Assembly (NCBI RefSeq): GCF_014649655.1
Contig: NZ_BMTL01000008.1
Coordinates: 124,001 to 188,000, forward strand
Direction: 5' to 3'
DNA: 64,000 nt
DNA from: Streptomyces humidus
GTDB taxonomy: Bacteria; Actinomycetota; Actinomycetes; Streptomycetales; Streptomycetaceae
Translations under genes and position numbers: made by a program
The notes under the pieces: model-generated
What the model saw: only the letters and a program-made list of their open reading frames with translations
What the model was told of the DNA's origin: nothing
Databases searched by the model: none
Shown here: positions 10,082 to 18,281 of the stretch, piece after piece
Layout of the letters: the number at the start of each line of letters is the position of its first letter
How positions within the stretch are numbered: position 1 is the first letter of the stretch

Positions 10082-11458
10082 TCAGTCGGTGCCGTCGGGG
10101 CCGGCGAGGGGCAGTCCTGCCTCGGCCGCGGCGTCGAAGCCGTCGTCCACCGCGACCACGGCGCGGCCGGCGGCGTCGAGCAGGGACGCGGCTATCGCCG
10201 CGCGCATCCCACCGGCGCAGTGCACCCAGACCACCCCGTCCGGCACTTCGCCGATGCGGCCGCGCAGCTCGTGGACCGGGATGTGGACCGAGCCGTCGAT
10301 ACTGCCGTCTGCCCGTTCCGAGTCCCGGCGCACGTCCAGGACGACCACGTCGTCGCCGCGCTCGCGCACGTCGGCGAGGTCGGCGAAGCGGGCGCGAGGG
10401 AAGGAGGCGAGCCGTTCGCCGGAGCGGACCCAGCCGGCCGGGTCGCCGGTGGCCGCGGCGGCCGGGCGGTCGATGCCCACCCGCGCGAGTTCCCGCTGCG
10501 CGTCGGCGATCTGCGCCGGGGTGTCGGCGAGCAGGGTGACGGGCTTGCCCCACGGGATCAGCCAGGCCAGGTAGGTGGCGAGCTTGCCCTCGCCCTCGAA
10601 GTTGAACGATCCGGCCACATGCCCCCGGGCGAAGGCCGTACGGCTGCGCAGGTCCACCACCCACTCGCCCGCGGCGAGGCGGGAGGCGATCTCCTCGGCG
10701 TCCGCGCGCTCGGGCGGGGTGAGGTCGACCGGAGCGGGGCCCGCCGCGTTGGCGGGGCCCATGTGCGCGTAGTAGGCGGGCACGTCGTCCAGCCCGGCGA
10801 GCGTCTGCGCGACGAAGGCGTCCACGTCGAGGGTCAGCGCGAGGTTGGCGCTGCGCTCCTTGCCGATCGTGGTCGCGTCCCCCTCGGCCTGGGAGGAGGA
10901 GCAGAAGCTGCCGAATCCGTGGGTGGGCAGCACGGCCACCTCGTCTTCCAGCTCGTCGGCCAGCCGGTGGGCGGAGGCGTGCTGGGCGCGGGCCAGTTCC
11001 CCGGTCAGCCTCGGCTCGACCAGGTCGGGGCGGCCCACCGTGCCGATCAGCAGCGATCCGCCGGTGAACGCGGCCACGTCGCGCCCGTCCTCGGTGAGGA
11101 CGTAGGAGGTGTGGTGCGGGGTGTGCCCGGGAGTGGCGATGGCGCGCAGGGTCACGCCCTCGTCCACGGACACGGTGTCGCCGTCGACGACGGGAGTGCG
11201 GGAGAAGGACACGTGCGCCCCGGCCGGCACCAGGTACCGGGCGCCGGTGACGCGGGCCAGCTCCAGACCGCCGGTGACGTAGTCGTTGTGCACATGGGTC
11301 TCGGCCACGAAGGCGATGCGCACCCCGCGGCGGGCGGCTGCGGCGATGACCTGGTCGATGTCGCGCGGCGGGTCGACGACCACCGCGGCGTCGGTTCCGC
11401 CGGCCAGGTAGCTGCGGTTGCCCAGACCCTCGTACTCCAGGGTGTCGACAAAGAACAC
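10082..11458 (-). CDS. CstB-like persulfide dioxygenase-rhodanese fusion
   Basis: A 458-residue protein. Residues 1-230 form an ETHE1-type metallo-beta-lactamase domain with THVHNDYVTGG (His55, His57, Asp59), TPGHTPHH and YYAHMGP, the iron-binding persulfide dioxygenase pattern. Two rhodanese modules follow. The first (about 255-350) lacks the catalytic Cys, with LLADTPAQ at the loop position. The last (about 370-455) has an active loop VHCAGGMRAA. This is the arrangement of CstB, which oxidises persulfide to sulfite/thiosulfate. It is the promoter-proximal gene of the minus operon; two CstR operators lie within 80 bases upstream. Confidence 0.93.
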   Translation of the reverse strand: MFFVDTLEYEGLGNRSYLAGGTDAAVVVDPPRDIDQVIAAAARRGVRIAFVAETHVHNDYVTGGLELARVTGARYLVPAGAHVSFSRTPVVDGDTVSVDEGVTLRAIATPGHTPHHTSYVLTEDGRDVAAFTGGSLLIGTVGRPDLVEPRLTGELARAQHASAHRLADELEDEVAVLPTHGFGSFCSSSQAEGDATTIGKERSANLALTLDVDAFVAQTLAGLDDVPAYYAHMGPANAAGPAPVDLTPPERADAEEIASRLAAGEWVVDLRSRTAFARGHVAGSFNFEGEGKLATYLAWLIPWGKPVTLLADTPAQIADAQRELARVGIDRPAAAATGDPAGWVRSGERLASFPRARFADLADVRERGDDVVVLDVRRDSERADGSIDGSVHIPVHELRGRIGEVPDGVVWVHCAGGMRAAIAASLLDAAGRAVVAVDDGFDAAAEAGLPLAGPDGTD

Positions 11459-11482
11459 GGCTCACGCTTCCTCTCGGACGAT

Positions 11483-11535
11483 GTACCCCGGGGGGTATCT
11501 GACACTCACCCTAACAGCTATACCCGGGGGGGTAT
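11483..11535. promoter_or_regulatory. Tandem CstR-type operators before the persulfide operon
   Basis: Two sites: GTACCC-CGGG-GGGTAT (11483-11498) and ATACCC-GGGG-GGGTAT (11520-11535), with the same 4-base spacer as the site at 8541. They are 37 bases apart, upstream of the cstB-like gene start at 11458, as expected for strong repression by the CstR-like protein. Confidence 0.85.
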
Positions 11536-11542
11536 TCCGAGA

Positions 11543-11571
11543 GCGGACGCCTCCCTGCCCGAGGCGTCCGC
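11543..11571. terminator. 11-bp hairpin upstream of the persulfide operon
   Basis: GCGGACGCCTC (11543-11553) pairs perfectly with GAGGCGTCCGC (11561-11571) around a 7-base loop. It could stop read-through from the DUF2231 gene into the persulfide promoter. Confidence 0.55.
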
Positions 11572-11767
11572 GGGTGCCGTCGCCCGCGTCTTCCGGCGGC
11601 GCCTTCTCGCCGCGCCGGCCCCGCGAGAGGCCGTCGAAGCCGCCCCGGCGCACCAGGCCGGGACCTACGAACCTGATCGCGCCGCGGAACCCCAGGCCGC
11701 GCTCCGCCGAGCCGCCGGCGCCCCGGTGAGGCTCATCAGGATCCTGGCGGCGCGGCCGCTCCGAGCA

Positions 11768-11813
11768 CGGCACAGGCCGGGGGCGGGAGATCTCCCGCCC
11801 CCGGCCTGTGCCG
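11768..11813. terminator. 46-bp perfect palindrome after the DUF2231 gene
   Basis: The centre is AGATCT at 11788-11793; 23 bases each side pair without mismatch (outer ends CGGCACAGGCC and GGCCTGTGCCG). It lies 40 bases downstream of the DUF2231 stop and is most simply an unusually strong terminator. A double-strand-specific protein site cannot be excluded. Confidence 0.7.
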
Positions 11814-11852
11814 AGGTCATGGCGCCGCGCGCCGCGTGCCCGTGCCGCTCCG

Positions 11853-12389
11853 TCAGTCTTTGTCGCCCTGGTCGCCCTGGGCGCTCTTGGTGAAGCCGTC
11901 CTGCCAGGCGGCCTTCGCCCCCGAGTCCCCGATCCGGTACACGTCCACCATGGCGCCCGCGGCCACCCCGACGCACAGGACCGCCGTCACGACACGGACA
12001 GCCGTCGCGGACCGGGCCGTGACGGGCCGGCTCCGGTCCCCGGACCCGGCCTCCGCAGCGGCCGGCCTGCGGGCCGTCCACCAGACGACGGCCGCCAGCA
12101 CCAGCAGGCCCGCGGCCCACGGGAGCAGCCCGTCGCCGAGCTCGGCGTGCTTGCGCACCAGGGCGTTGCTGTCCACGTGCTCCTCCAGCCACTCTCCGGC
12201 CTCCGAGGCCAGGGGCACGGAGGCCAGCGTCACCAATGCCAGCAGAGGCAGCACCACGCCCATGCGCCGCGCGGCACTCGGCCATATCGCGCCGACCACG
12301 AGCGCCAGTGCGCTCAGTGGCACGAGCACGATGACGAAGTGCACGATCAGGACGTGTGCGGGCAGACCGTTGACAACGGTGAGGCTCAT
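11853..12389 (-). CDS. DUF2231 membrane protein
   Basis: A 178-residue membrane protein with four likely spans. The start NGLPAHVLIVHFVIVLVPL carries the conserved His residues typical of DUF2231, a family related to heme-binding membrane proteins. The C-terminus is charged (KSAQGDQGDKD). It is divergent from the response regulator gene, with a 275-base shared spacer, so it may be controlled by that two-component pair. The function is unknown; a redox or heme role is possible from family and neighbours. Confidence 0.85.
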   Translation of the reverse strand: MSLTVVNGLPAHVLIVHFVIVLVPLSALALVVGAIWPSAARRMGVVLPLLALVTLASVPLASEAGEWLEEHVDSNALVRKHAELGDGLLPWAAGLLVLAAVVWWTARRPAAAEAGSGDRSRPVTARSATAVRVVTAVLCVGVAAGAMVDVYRIGDSGAKAAWQDGFTKSAQGDQGDKD

Positions 12390-12481
12390 CGGGTGTTTCC
12401 TCCAGAAAGCGGCCGTGGGGAGCCGGCGCGCGCACAGGTGTCCCCCGTGGCGGCCGGTTACGGCGCGTCAGCCTGGCACAG

Positions 12482-12505
12482 GAAGCTCTCAGCTTCTTCT
12501 GAACA
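12482..12505. promoter_or_regulatory. Candidate site for the two-component regulator
   Basis: GAAGCT-CTC-AGCTTC (12482-12496) is an inverted repeat that runs into TTCTGAAC, an AT-rich patch in a GC-rich spacer. A related patch, CCGGTTCTGAAGAGG, occurs at about 14782-14797 before the redox operon. OmpR-type regulators bind such repeats, but the link is inferred. Confidence 0.35.
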
Positions 12506-12664
12506 CACGCGTTTCCGGACCGCACCCGGCGAGCGCCGGGAGTCCGTCCGGCCCGGCGGAGGGGGACGAACGGCCCCTGCCGTCGGCGCCGGGCGAAGGC
12601 GCAGGCTGAAGGAGGGTCGCGCAGTCGGTCCCCGCGCAGTCGATCCCCTGAACAGGAAGGGCGG

Positions 12665-13369
12665 GTGTCAGGCATGAACGCCCAGGCCACGAGCGGGGCC
12701 GAGGAAACGCGGGTGCTGGTCGTGGAGGACGACCGCGGCATCGCGGAGTCCCTGGTACGAGGCCTGCGCCGAGCCGGGTACGTCGTCGAGGGAGTCAGCA
12801 CCGGGCGGGCGGCGCTGTCGGCGCCGAGCCCCGATGTCGTCCTGCTCGATCTCGGGCTGCCCGACATCGACGGCGTCGAGGTGTGCCGAAGGCTGCGGGC
12901 CCGGTCGGACGCGGTGATCATCGCGGTGACCGCGCGGGGCGAGGAGGCGGACCGGGTGGTGGCCCTGGACGAGGGGGCCGACGACTACCTCGTCAAGCCG
13001 TTCGGGCTGGCGGAGCTGCTCGCACGGATGCGGGCCGTGCTGCGCCGCAGACGCCCGACGGGCCCGGAGATCCTGCGGCACGGGCGGCTGGAACTGGACC
13101 TGCGCACCCGGCAGGTCTCGGTGGACGGCCGGGCGGTGGCGCTGACGCCGAAGGAGTTCGGCATTCTGGAGTGCCTGGCCGCCGACCCCGGCCGGGTGGT
13201 GAGCAGGCAGCAGATCCTGGACCGGGCCTGGGACGCCCACTGGTACGGCCCCACCAAGGTGCTGGACGTGCATGTCGCCGCGCTGCGCCGCAAGCTCGCC
13301 GTGCCGGGGCTGATCGAGACCGTCTACGGGCACGGCTTCCGGCTCGGGGCGGCCCGGGAGCAGTCGTGA
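12665..13369 (+). CDS. OmpR-family response regulator
   Basis: A 234-residue regulator (GTG 12665; ATG 12674 is possible, both behind AGGAAGG). The receiver domain has the acidic pocket VEDD (about residues 20-23), phospho-acceptor Asp62 in LLDLGLP and the conserved Lys in VKPFG. The C-terminal winged helix follows (about 135-230, LTPKEFGILECL ... HVAALRRKL ... TVYGHGFRL). It is translationally coupled to the kinase by GTGA. The likely targets are its own promoter and the adjacent DUF2231 and redox genes, from position only. Confidence 0.95.
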   Translation: MSGMNAQATSGAEETRVLVVEDDRGIAESLVRGLRRAGYVVEGVSTGRAALSAPSPDVVLLDLGLPDIDGVEVCRRLRARSDAVIIAVTARGEEADRVVALDEGADDYLVKPFGLAELLARMRAVLRRRRPTGPEILRHGRLELDLRTRQVSVDGRAVALTPKEFGILECLAADPGRVVSRQQILDRAWDAHWYGPTKVLDVHVAALRRKLAVPGLIETVYGHGFRLGAAREQS

Positions 13370-14712
13370 CCCGCCGGATCACCTGGACGCTCCTGGTCCT
13401 GACCTCCGTACTGCTGGTGCTGGCCGTGGTCCCGCTGGGGGTGTCGCTGACGGCCCGCGAGCGGGTGGCCTTCCGCGACAACCAGCGGGCCGCCACCCGC
13501 GTGATCGCCGCGGCCGCCGAGGAACACCTCTCCGATCACCAGCCGGCGACCGCCGTGCGCGGGGAGCTGGCCGCCGCCGCCCGCTCGGGCGACTGCGCCG
13601 CCGTGTACGACGTCGCCGGACGCGTGGTCGCGAGTACGCCCTGCACCGCGGCCCAGGGGGAGGAGTCGCAGGAGCTGGTGACGAAGGTGCTGGCCGGGCA
13701 CGAGCCCGAAGGTCCGGAGAACGAGGGCCGGCTGCTGACCGCGGAACCCGCCGGCGAGATCCGGCGTCCCGCCGGCGCCGTGGTCCTCGCCCGGTCCGCG
13801 GCTCCGCTCGACGCCCGGGTCGCCGCGATCTGGGGCTGGTCCGCGGCGATCGGCACGGCGGGCCTGGCCGCATCGGTGCTGCTGTCCGCCCGTCTCGCCC
13901 GCTGGGTGAGCCGCCCGCTGTCTTCGCTGGACGCCACGGCGCGGCGGCTCGGCGAGGGTGCTCTCGACGAGCGGGCGGACGTCGGCGGCGGACCGCCGGA
14001 GGTCCGCCGGCTGGCCGCGACGTTCAACACCATGGCGGCCCGCACGGAGGCCCTGGTGCACGGCCACCGGGCCGTGATCGCGGACGTGTCCCACCAGTTG
14101 CGCACCCCGCTGACCGCGCTGCGGCTGCGGCTCGACGTGCTGTCCGCGGGGGCCGAGGGCGACACCGCCGCGGAGCTGTCCGCCGCCCAGCAGGAGGTCG
14201 CCCGGCTGTCCCGGCTGGTCGACGGGCTGCTGGCGGTGGCGCGCGCCGAGCAGGCCACACCGCGTCCGGCCGCCGTGCGGGTCGGCGAGGTGGTGGCCGA
14301 GCGGGTGGCCGCCTGGTCGCCCGTGGCCGAGGAGCGCGACGTCCGGCTGACCGCGCCCGAAGGGCCCGCGCCGACGGCCGCGCTGGGCGCGGGTCACCTT
14401 GAGCAGATCCTCGACAACCTGATCGCCAACGCCGTGGAGGCCGTTCCCGACGGGGGAAGCGTGACGGTCGACGTCCGGACGGCGGCCAGGGGCTGGTCCC
14501 GTGTGCGCGTGATCGACGACGGACCCGGGATGTCCGAGGAGGCGAAGGCGGTCGCCTTCCGCCGGTTCGGCAACACGGAGGCCAGGGGCACCGGCCTGGG
14601 GCTCGCCATCGTCCACCGGCTGGTCACCGTCAACGGCGGTACGGCACGGCTGGAGGACACGCCGGGCGGAGGGCTGACCGTGGTGCTGGATCTGCCTCTG
14701 TGGCGGGAATGA
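13366..14712 (+). CDS. Sensor histidine kinase of the OmpR pair
   Basis: A 448-residue kinase from GTG 13366. Two membrane spans (about residues 6-28 and 150-172) flank an extracytoplasmic loop of about 120 residues with two Cys (GDCAA, TPCTA). A HAMP linker, HisKA (ADVSHQLRTPLTALRL, His near 241), N-box (ILDNLIANAVEAVP), IDDGPGMS and TGLGLAIV follow. All catalytic motifs are present. The two Cys in the sensor loop could form a disulfide and sense redox state, which would suit the neighbouring redox operon, but this is inference. Confidence 0.95.
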   Translation: MTRRITWTLLVLTSVLLVLAVVPLGVSLTARERVAFRDNQRAATRVIAAAAEEHLSDHQPATAVRGELAAAARSGDCAAVYDVAGRVVASTPCTAAQGEESQELVTKVLAGHEPEGPENEGRLLTAEPAGEIRRPAGAVVLARSAAPLDARVAAIWGWSAAIGTAGLAASVLLSARLARWVSRPLSSLDATARRLGEGALDERADVGGGPPEVRRLAATFNTMAARTEALVHGHRAVIADVSHQLRTPLTALRLRLDVLSAGAEGDTAAELSAAQQEVARLSRLVDGLLAVARAEQATPRPAAVRVGEVVAERVAAWSPVAEERDVRLTAPEGPAPTAALGAGHLEQILDNLIANAVEAVPDGGSVTVDVRTAARGWSRVRVIDDGPGMSEEAKAVAFRRFGNTEARGTGLGLAIVHRLVTVNGGTARLEDTPGGGLTVVLDLPLWRE

Positions 14713-14885
14713 GGCATGCCGCCACGGGCCCGGATCCCAGGCCCGGATCCCGGATCCCAGGGCCCGGGTCCCGGAGATCTTTACCGGTTCTGAAGAGGTC
14801 GTGAGCGAGTTCCCGTGTGCCGTCGCCTCAGCCTGGAGGTGCACGCAACCGATCCGGGCCGCCGATCCACCAGGGAGCCGCCGCC

Positions 14886-15299
14886 ATGTCACCCTCGCCC
14901 GACGACTTCGACCAGCCCTTCCCTCCGGCGCCTCCGGCGCGTTCCCCACAAGCACGCGATCGCGGCCTGCGGCGGACCCGCCGCGTCACCCGGTGGACGG
15001 CCGTCACCGCCGTCGCGGGCGCGGCGGCCCTGGGAGGTCTGTACACCCACGTGCTGCCGGGCGGCTCGGCCGCTCCCGCGCCGGCGGGCCCGCCCGCGCA
15101 CAGCCCCGCGGCGTCCTCCTCCACCGCAGCGGGAGAGGACGACGGGGAACACGGGCAGGCGGGAAGTCACGACAGCGACGGGGACGACGCGGGCGACGAC
15201 GGGGGCACCGCCCCCGCCGCACAGCCGGCGCCGCTGGCCCCGTCCCCGCCGCCCGCCCCGACCCAGCAGCCGCCCCACACCACGACGGGGGCGTCATGA
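14886..15299 (+). CDS. Short membrane-anchored low-complexity protein of the redox operon
   Basis: A 137-residue protein from ATG 14886 (behind GGGAG); upstream in-frame ATG codons lack an SD. It has an Arg-rich cytoplasmic end (RRTRRVTRW), one span (about residues 42-60) and a Pro/Ala/Ser/Asp/Gly-rich outer tail. It overlaps apbE by ATGA. Streptomyces ApbE clusters usually open with a membrane-anchored FMN-binding protein made of span, linker and FMN_bind domain. Here only span and linker are visible, and the protein ends in TTGAS, which resembles the (S/T)GA(T/S) core of a flavinylation site. It may be a degenerate ApbE substrate, or simply a hypothetical protein. Confidence 0.7.
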   Translation: MSPSPDDFDQPFPPAPPARSPQARDRGLRRTRRVTRWTAVTAVAGAAALGGLYTHVLPGGSAAPAPAGPPAHSPAASSSTAAGEDDGEHGQAGSHDSDGDDAGDDGGTAPAAQPAPLAPSPPPAPTQQPPHTTTGAS

Positions 15300-16261
15300 C
15301 CACCCGCACCCCCGCGCCGCCTGCCGCCCGAACCGCCTTCCCCGCCCTCGGCACCACGGCCGAGCTGCTGGTGACCGACCCCCGCGCGCTGGCCGTCGCG
15401 GAGGCCGTCCTGCGCGCCGAGCTGGACGTCGTCGACCGCGCCTGCAGCCGCTTCCGGCCGGACTCCGAACTCACCCGGGTGAACCTGACCGCCGGCGCCA
15501 CGACGACGGTCGGCGGACACTTCGCCGAGGCCCTCCAGGCCGCGCTGCGGGCCGCCCGGCTGACCGGCGGAGCCGTGGACCCGACGGTGGGCAGGGCGGT
15601 GATCGCGCTCGGCTACGACCGCACCTTCGCCTCCCTGCGCCCCGACGACGCACGCCCCCTGCCCGTCGCCCGCCCCGCCCCCGGCTGGCAGCGGATCGTC
15701 TTCGACGCGCACACCCGCCGGCTGCGCCTGCCCCCGGACACGCGTCTCGACCTCGGCGCCACCGCCAAGGCCCTCGCCTCCGACCGTGCCGCCCGGCGCG
15801 CCGCCACGGCCGCCGGCTGCGGGGTCCTGGTCAGCCTCGGCGGCGACCTCGCGACGGCCGGGCAGGCCCCCGAGGGCGGCTGGCGGATCGCTCTGGCCGA
15901 CGATCACGCCGGGCCCGCCCGCGGTGAGGGACCCGCCGTCGCCGTGACCGGAGGCGCGCTGGCGACGTCGGGCATCGGCGTGCGCACGTGGCGACGCGCA
16001 GGACGCGCCCTGCACCACATCGTCGACCCGGTCACCGGGGAACCCGCCACCGCCGTCTGGCGCACCGTGACCGTCGCCGCCGCCACCTGCGTGGACGCCA
16101 ACACCGCCGGCACGGCGGCGATCGTGCTCGGCGACCGGGCCGTCGACTGGCTGCGCTCCACCGCCCTGCCGGCCCGTCTGGTGCGCCTCGACGGCGCCGT
16201 CGTACGCCTCGGCGGCTGGCCGCCCGATTCCCCCGCGTCGGCCGAAGGAGGCCCGCGATGA
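15296..16261 (+). CDS. apbE: FAD:protein FMN transferase
   Basis: A 321-residue ApbE-family enzyme. ALGTTAELLV at the N-terminus, DLGATAKALASDRA, VSLGGDLATAG and the metal/flavin region HIVDPVTGEPA are family hallmarks. ApbE uses FAD to attach FMN covalently to Thr/Ser of extracytoplasmic redox proteins. No lipobox or signal peptide is seen, so this copy may be cytoplasmic or exported differently. It is linked by ATGA overlaps to the short membrane protein upstream and the reductase-like membrane protein downstream. Its flavinylation target is not obvious in the window. Confidence 0.92.
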   Translation: MTTRTPAPPAARTAFPALGTTAELLVTDPRALAVAEAVLRAELDVVDRACSRFRPDSELTRVNLTAGATTTVGGHFAEALQAALRAARLTGGAVDPTVGRAVIALGYDRTFASLRPDDARPLPVARPAPGWQRIVFDAHTRRLRLPPDTRLDLGATAKALASDRAARRAATAAGCGVLVSLGGDLATAGQAPEGGWRIALADDHAGPARGEGPAVAVTGGALATSGIGVRTWRRAGRALHHIVDPVTGEPATAVWRTVTVAAATCVDANTAGTAAIVLGDRAVDWLRSTALPARLVRLDGAVVRLGGWPPDSPASAEGGPR

Positions 16262-16944
16262 CGGCCCTGGCCCTGACCGGCAGCCCCCTGTGGTATGCGA
16301 GCCGGGCGAGCGGCACCCTCGCGCTGGTCCTGCTCACCGCCACCGTGGTGCTCGGGATCGCCTCCGGCGGTCGTGCCGCGCCGCGCCGCCTCGGCCGGTT
16401 CGAGATCGGACGGCTGCACCGCGACCTGTCCCTCCTCACCCTGGTGTTCCTCGCCGTGCACGTGGTGACCGCGGTACTCGATCCCTTCGTGCATCTGGGG
16501 TGGGCGGTGTCCGTGGTGCCGTTCACGGCGTCCTACCGGCCGCTGTGGCTCGGGCTGGGCACGACCGCGTTCGACCTGCTGCTCGCGGTGCTGGTCACCA
16601 GCGCGCTGCGGCTGCGGCTGGGGGTGCGACGCTGGAAGGCGGTGCACTGGCTGGCGTACGCGGCCTGGCCGTTCGCCCTCTTCCACGGCGTGGGCACCGG
16701 CACCGACACCCGGCTCTCCCTCCAGCTGTGGCTCTACGCGGGGTGCCTGGCGTCGGTGGTCGGGGCCGTGTGGTGGCGGCTGGCGAAGGCCGGTCCGGGG
16801 CGGGTCACCGGACGACTGACGGCCGCCCTGGCCGCGACCGCGGTACCGGTGGTGCTGACCGCGTTCCTCGCCGCCGGGCCGCTCCAGCCGGGCTGGGCCC
16901 AGCGGGCCGCCGCGACGACGATCCTCGCCGGGAGCGGACGATGA
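16258..16944 (+). CDS. Ferric-reductase-like transmembrane protein
   Basis: A 228-residue protein with about six spans. Conserved His residues sit in GRLHRDLSLLTLVFLAVHVV and in VHWLAYAAWPFALFHGVGTG, the b-type heme pairs of the ferric reductase-like (FRD/MsrQ-like) fold. It would carry electrons across the membrane through heme. It lies inside an ATGA-linked operon between apbE and the NuoF-like gene, so cytoplasmic NAD(P)H electrons could pass through it to a flavinylated partner outside. The electron acceptor is unknown. Confidence 0.87.
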   Translation: MTALALTGSPLWYASRASGTLALVLLTATVVLGIASGGRAAPRRLGRFEIGRLHRDLSLLTLVFLAVHVVTAVLDPFVHLGWAVSVVPFTASYRPLWLGLGTTAFDLLLAVLVTSALRLRLGVRRWKAVHWLAYAAWPFALFHGVGTGTDTRLSLQLWLYAGCLASVVGAVWWRLAKAGPGRVTGRLTAALAATAVPVVLTAFLAAGPLQPGWAQRAAATTILAGSGR

Positions 16945-18281
16945 ACTCCTCGGACACGACGCCTCTCACCCGCGCGCCGGAGACCTCCACCGCGCCCCGG
17001 CTGCTGGCGGGATGGCACGCCACCGGCCGGCCGGACACCCTGGCCGGTCATCTGGGACGCCACGGGCCGTCGCCCGTCGCCGCGGTCCTCGCCGGCCGCG
17101 GGCGCTGCGGCGGGGCGATGTCGCTGGTGGACGCCGTCGGAGCGGCCGGGCTCACCGGACGCGGCGGGGCGGGTTTCCCCACCGCCCGCAAGCTGCGTGC
17201 GGTCGCGGAGCGGCGGGGGCGCGCCGTGGTCGTCGTCAACGCGATGGAGAGCGAGCCGGCCAGCCGCAAGGACCGGTTCCTGCTCGCCATGGCGCCCCAC
17301 CTCGTCCTCGACGGGGCCGTCCTCGCCGCGACGGCGGTCGGCGCCGACACCGTCCACGTGTGCCTGCCCCGCGACCGCTCCGCCCAGCACGAGCAGCTCG
17401 GCGCCGCCCTGGAGGAACGCCGGCGCGCACGCCTCGATCCCGTGCGGCTGCGCCTGCACGCCCTGCCGCCCGCCTACGTGGCCAGCGAATCGACCTCCCT
17501 GGTGAGCTGGCTCAACGGGGGTCCCGCGCGCCCCGGGGGCGGCCCGCCACGCACCCACGAACGCGGTGTCGCCCGCCGCCCCACCCTGGTCCACAACGCC
17601 GAGACGCTCGCCCACATCGCGCTCATCGCACGCCACGGCCCCGACTGGTTCCGGCAGGCGGGCACCCCGGAGGAGCCCGGCACCACGCTGGTCACCGTCT
17701 CCGGCGCCGTCGCCGGTCCGGCTGTACTGGAGGTCGCGCCGGGCACGCCGCTCACCGCGGTCCTCGACCTCGCCGGAGGGCCCACGGAACGCCTTCACGG
17801 GGTCCTGCTCGGCGGGTTCGCCGGCGCCTGGCTCCCCGAGGCCCGTCTGCGCACGCCGCTCACCCGGCGCGACCTGGCCCCCTTGGGCGCCGCCCCCGGC
17901 GCGGGAGTGATCGTCGCACTCGCCGGCTCGGCCTGCGGGCTGACCGAGACGGCCGGGATGCTGGCCTACCTGGCCGCGCACAGCGCCCGGCAGTGCGGTC
18001 CCTGCCGCTTCGGACTGCCCGCCGTGGCCGAGGACTTCACCGCGCTGGCCGCCGGGCGGGCGGACCCGGACCTGCTGTCACGGCTGCACCGCCGGACCGG
18101 ACTGCTGCCGGACCGGGGCGCCTGCCGCCACCCGGACGGCGCCGCCCGCCTCGCCGCCTCCGCCCTGCGCGTCTTCGCCGACGACGTCGACCGGCACCTC
18201 GCCCACGGCGCGTGCCCCGCGGCCCACCGGTCGCCGCAGATCCCCGTACCGTCCGCCGCACCCCCGGAGACATGGCGATGA
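16941..18281 (+). CDS. NuoF-like flavin/iron-sulfur oxidoreductase subunit
   Basis: A 446-residue homologue of the 51-kDa (NuoF) NADH dehydrogenase subunit. The FMN/NADH fold is marked by GLTGRGGAGFPTARK (about residues 70-84) and VVNAMESEPASRKDR. An SLBB-like segment follows (VSGAVAGPAVLEVAPGTPL), then the iron-sulfur region QCGPCRFG and GACRHPDG. NuoF normally has CGxCxPC plus a distant Cys; here only CGPC and one later Cys are seen, so the first ligand is missing and the cluster may be altered. It is coupled by ATGA overlaps to the membrane reductase and to a ferredoxin, its likely electron partner. Confidence 0.87.
   Translation: MNSSDTTPLTRAPETSTAPRLLAGWHATGRPDTLAGHLGRHGPSPVAAVLAGRGRCGGAMSLVDAVGAAGLTGRGGAGFPTARKLRAVAERRGRAVVVVNAMESEPASRKDRFLLAMAPHLVLDGAVLAATAVGADTVHVCLPRDRSAQHEQLGAALEERRRARLDPVRLRLHALPPAYVASESTSLVSWLNGGPARPGGGPPRTHERGVARRPTLVHNAETLAHIALIARHGPDWFRQAGTPEEPGTTLVTVSGAVAGPAVLEVAPGTPLTAVLDLAGGPTERLHGVLLGGFAGAWLPEARLRTPLTRRDLAPLGAAPGAGVIVALAGSACGLTETAGMLAYLAAHSARQCGPCRFGLPAVAEDFTALAAGRADPDLLSRLHRRTGLLPDRGACRHPDGAARLAASALRVFADDVDRHLAHGACPAAHRSPQIPVPSAAPPETWR

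Larger units (their letters stand above)
11459..11852. other. 394-base spacer: operators and two hairpins, no gene
   Basis: This stretch holds the promoter and two operators of the persulfide operon at its left end. Next come an 11-bp hairpin (11543-11571) and a 46-bp perfect palindrome (11768-11813). Open frames through the middle are Arg/Pro-rich, lack an SD box and have no recognisable domain, so I see no gene. Confidence 0.6.
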
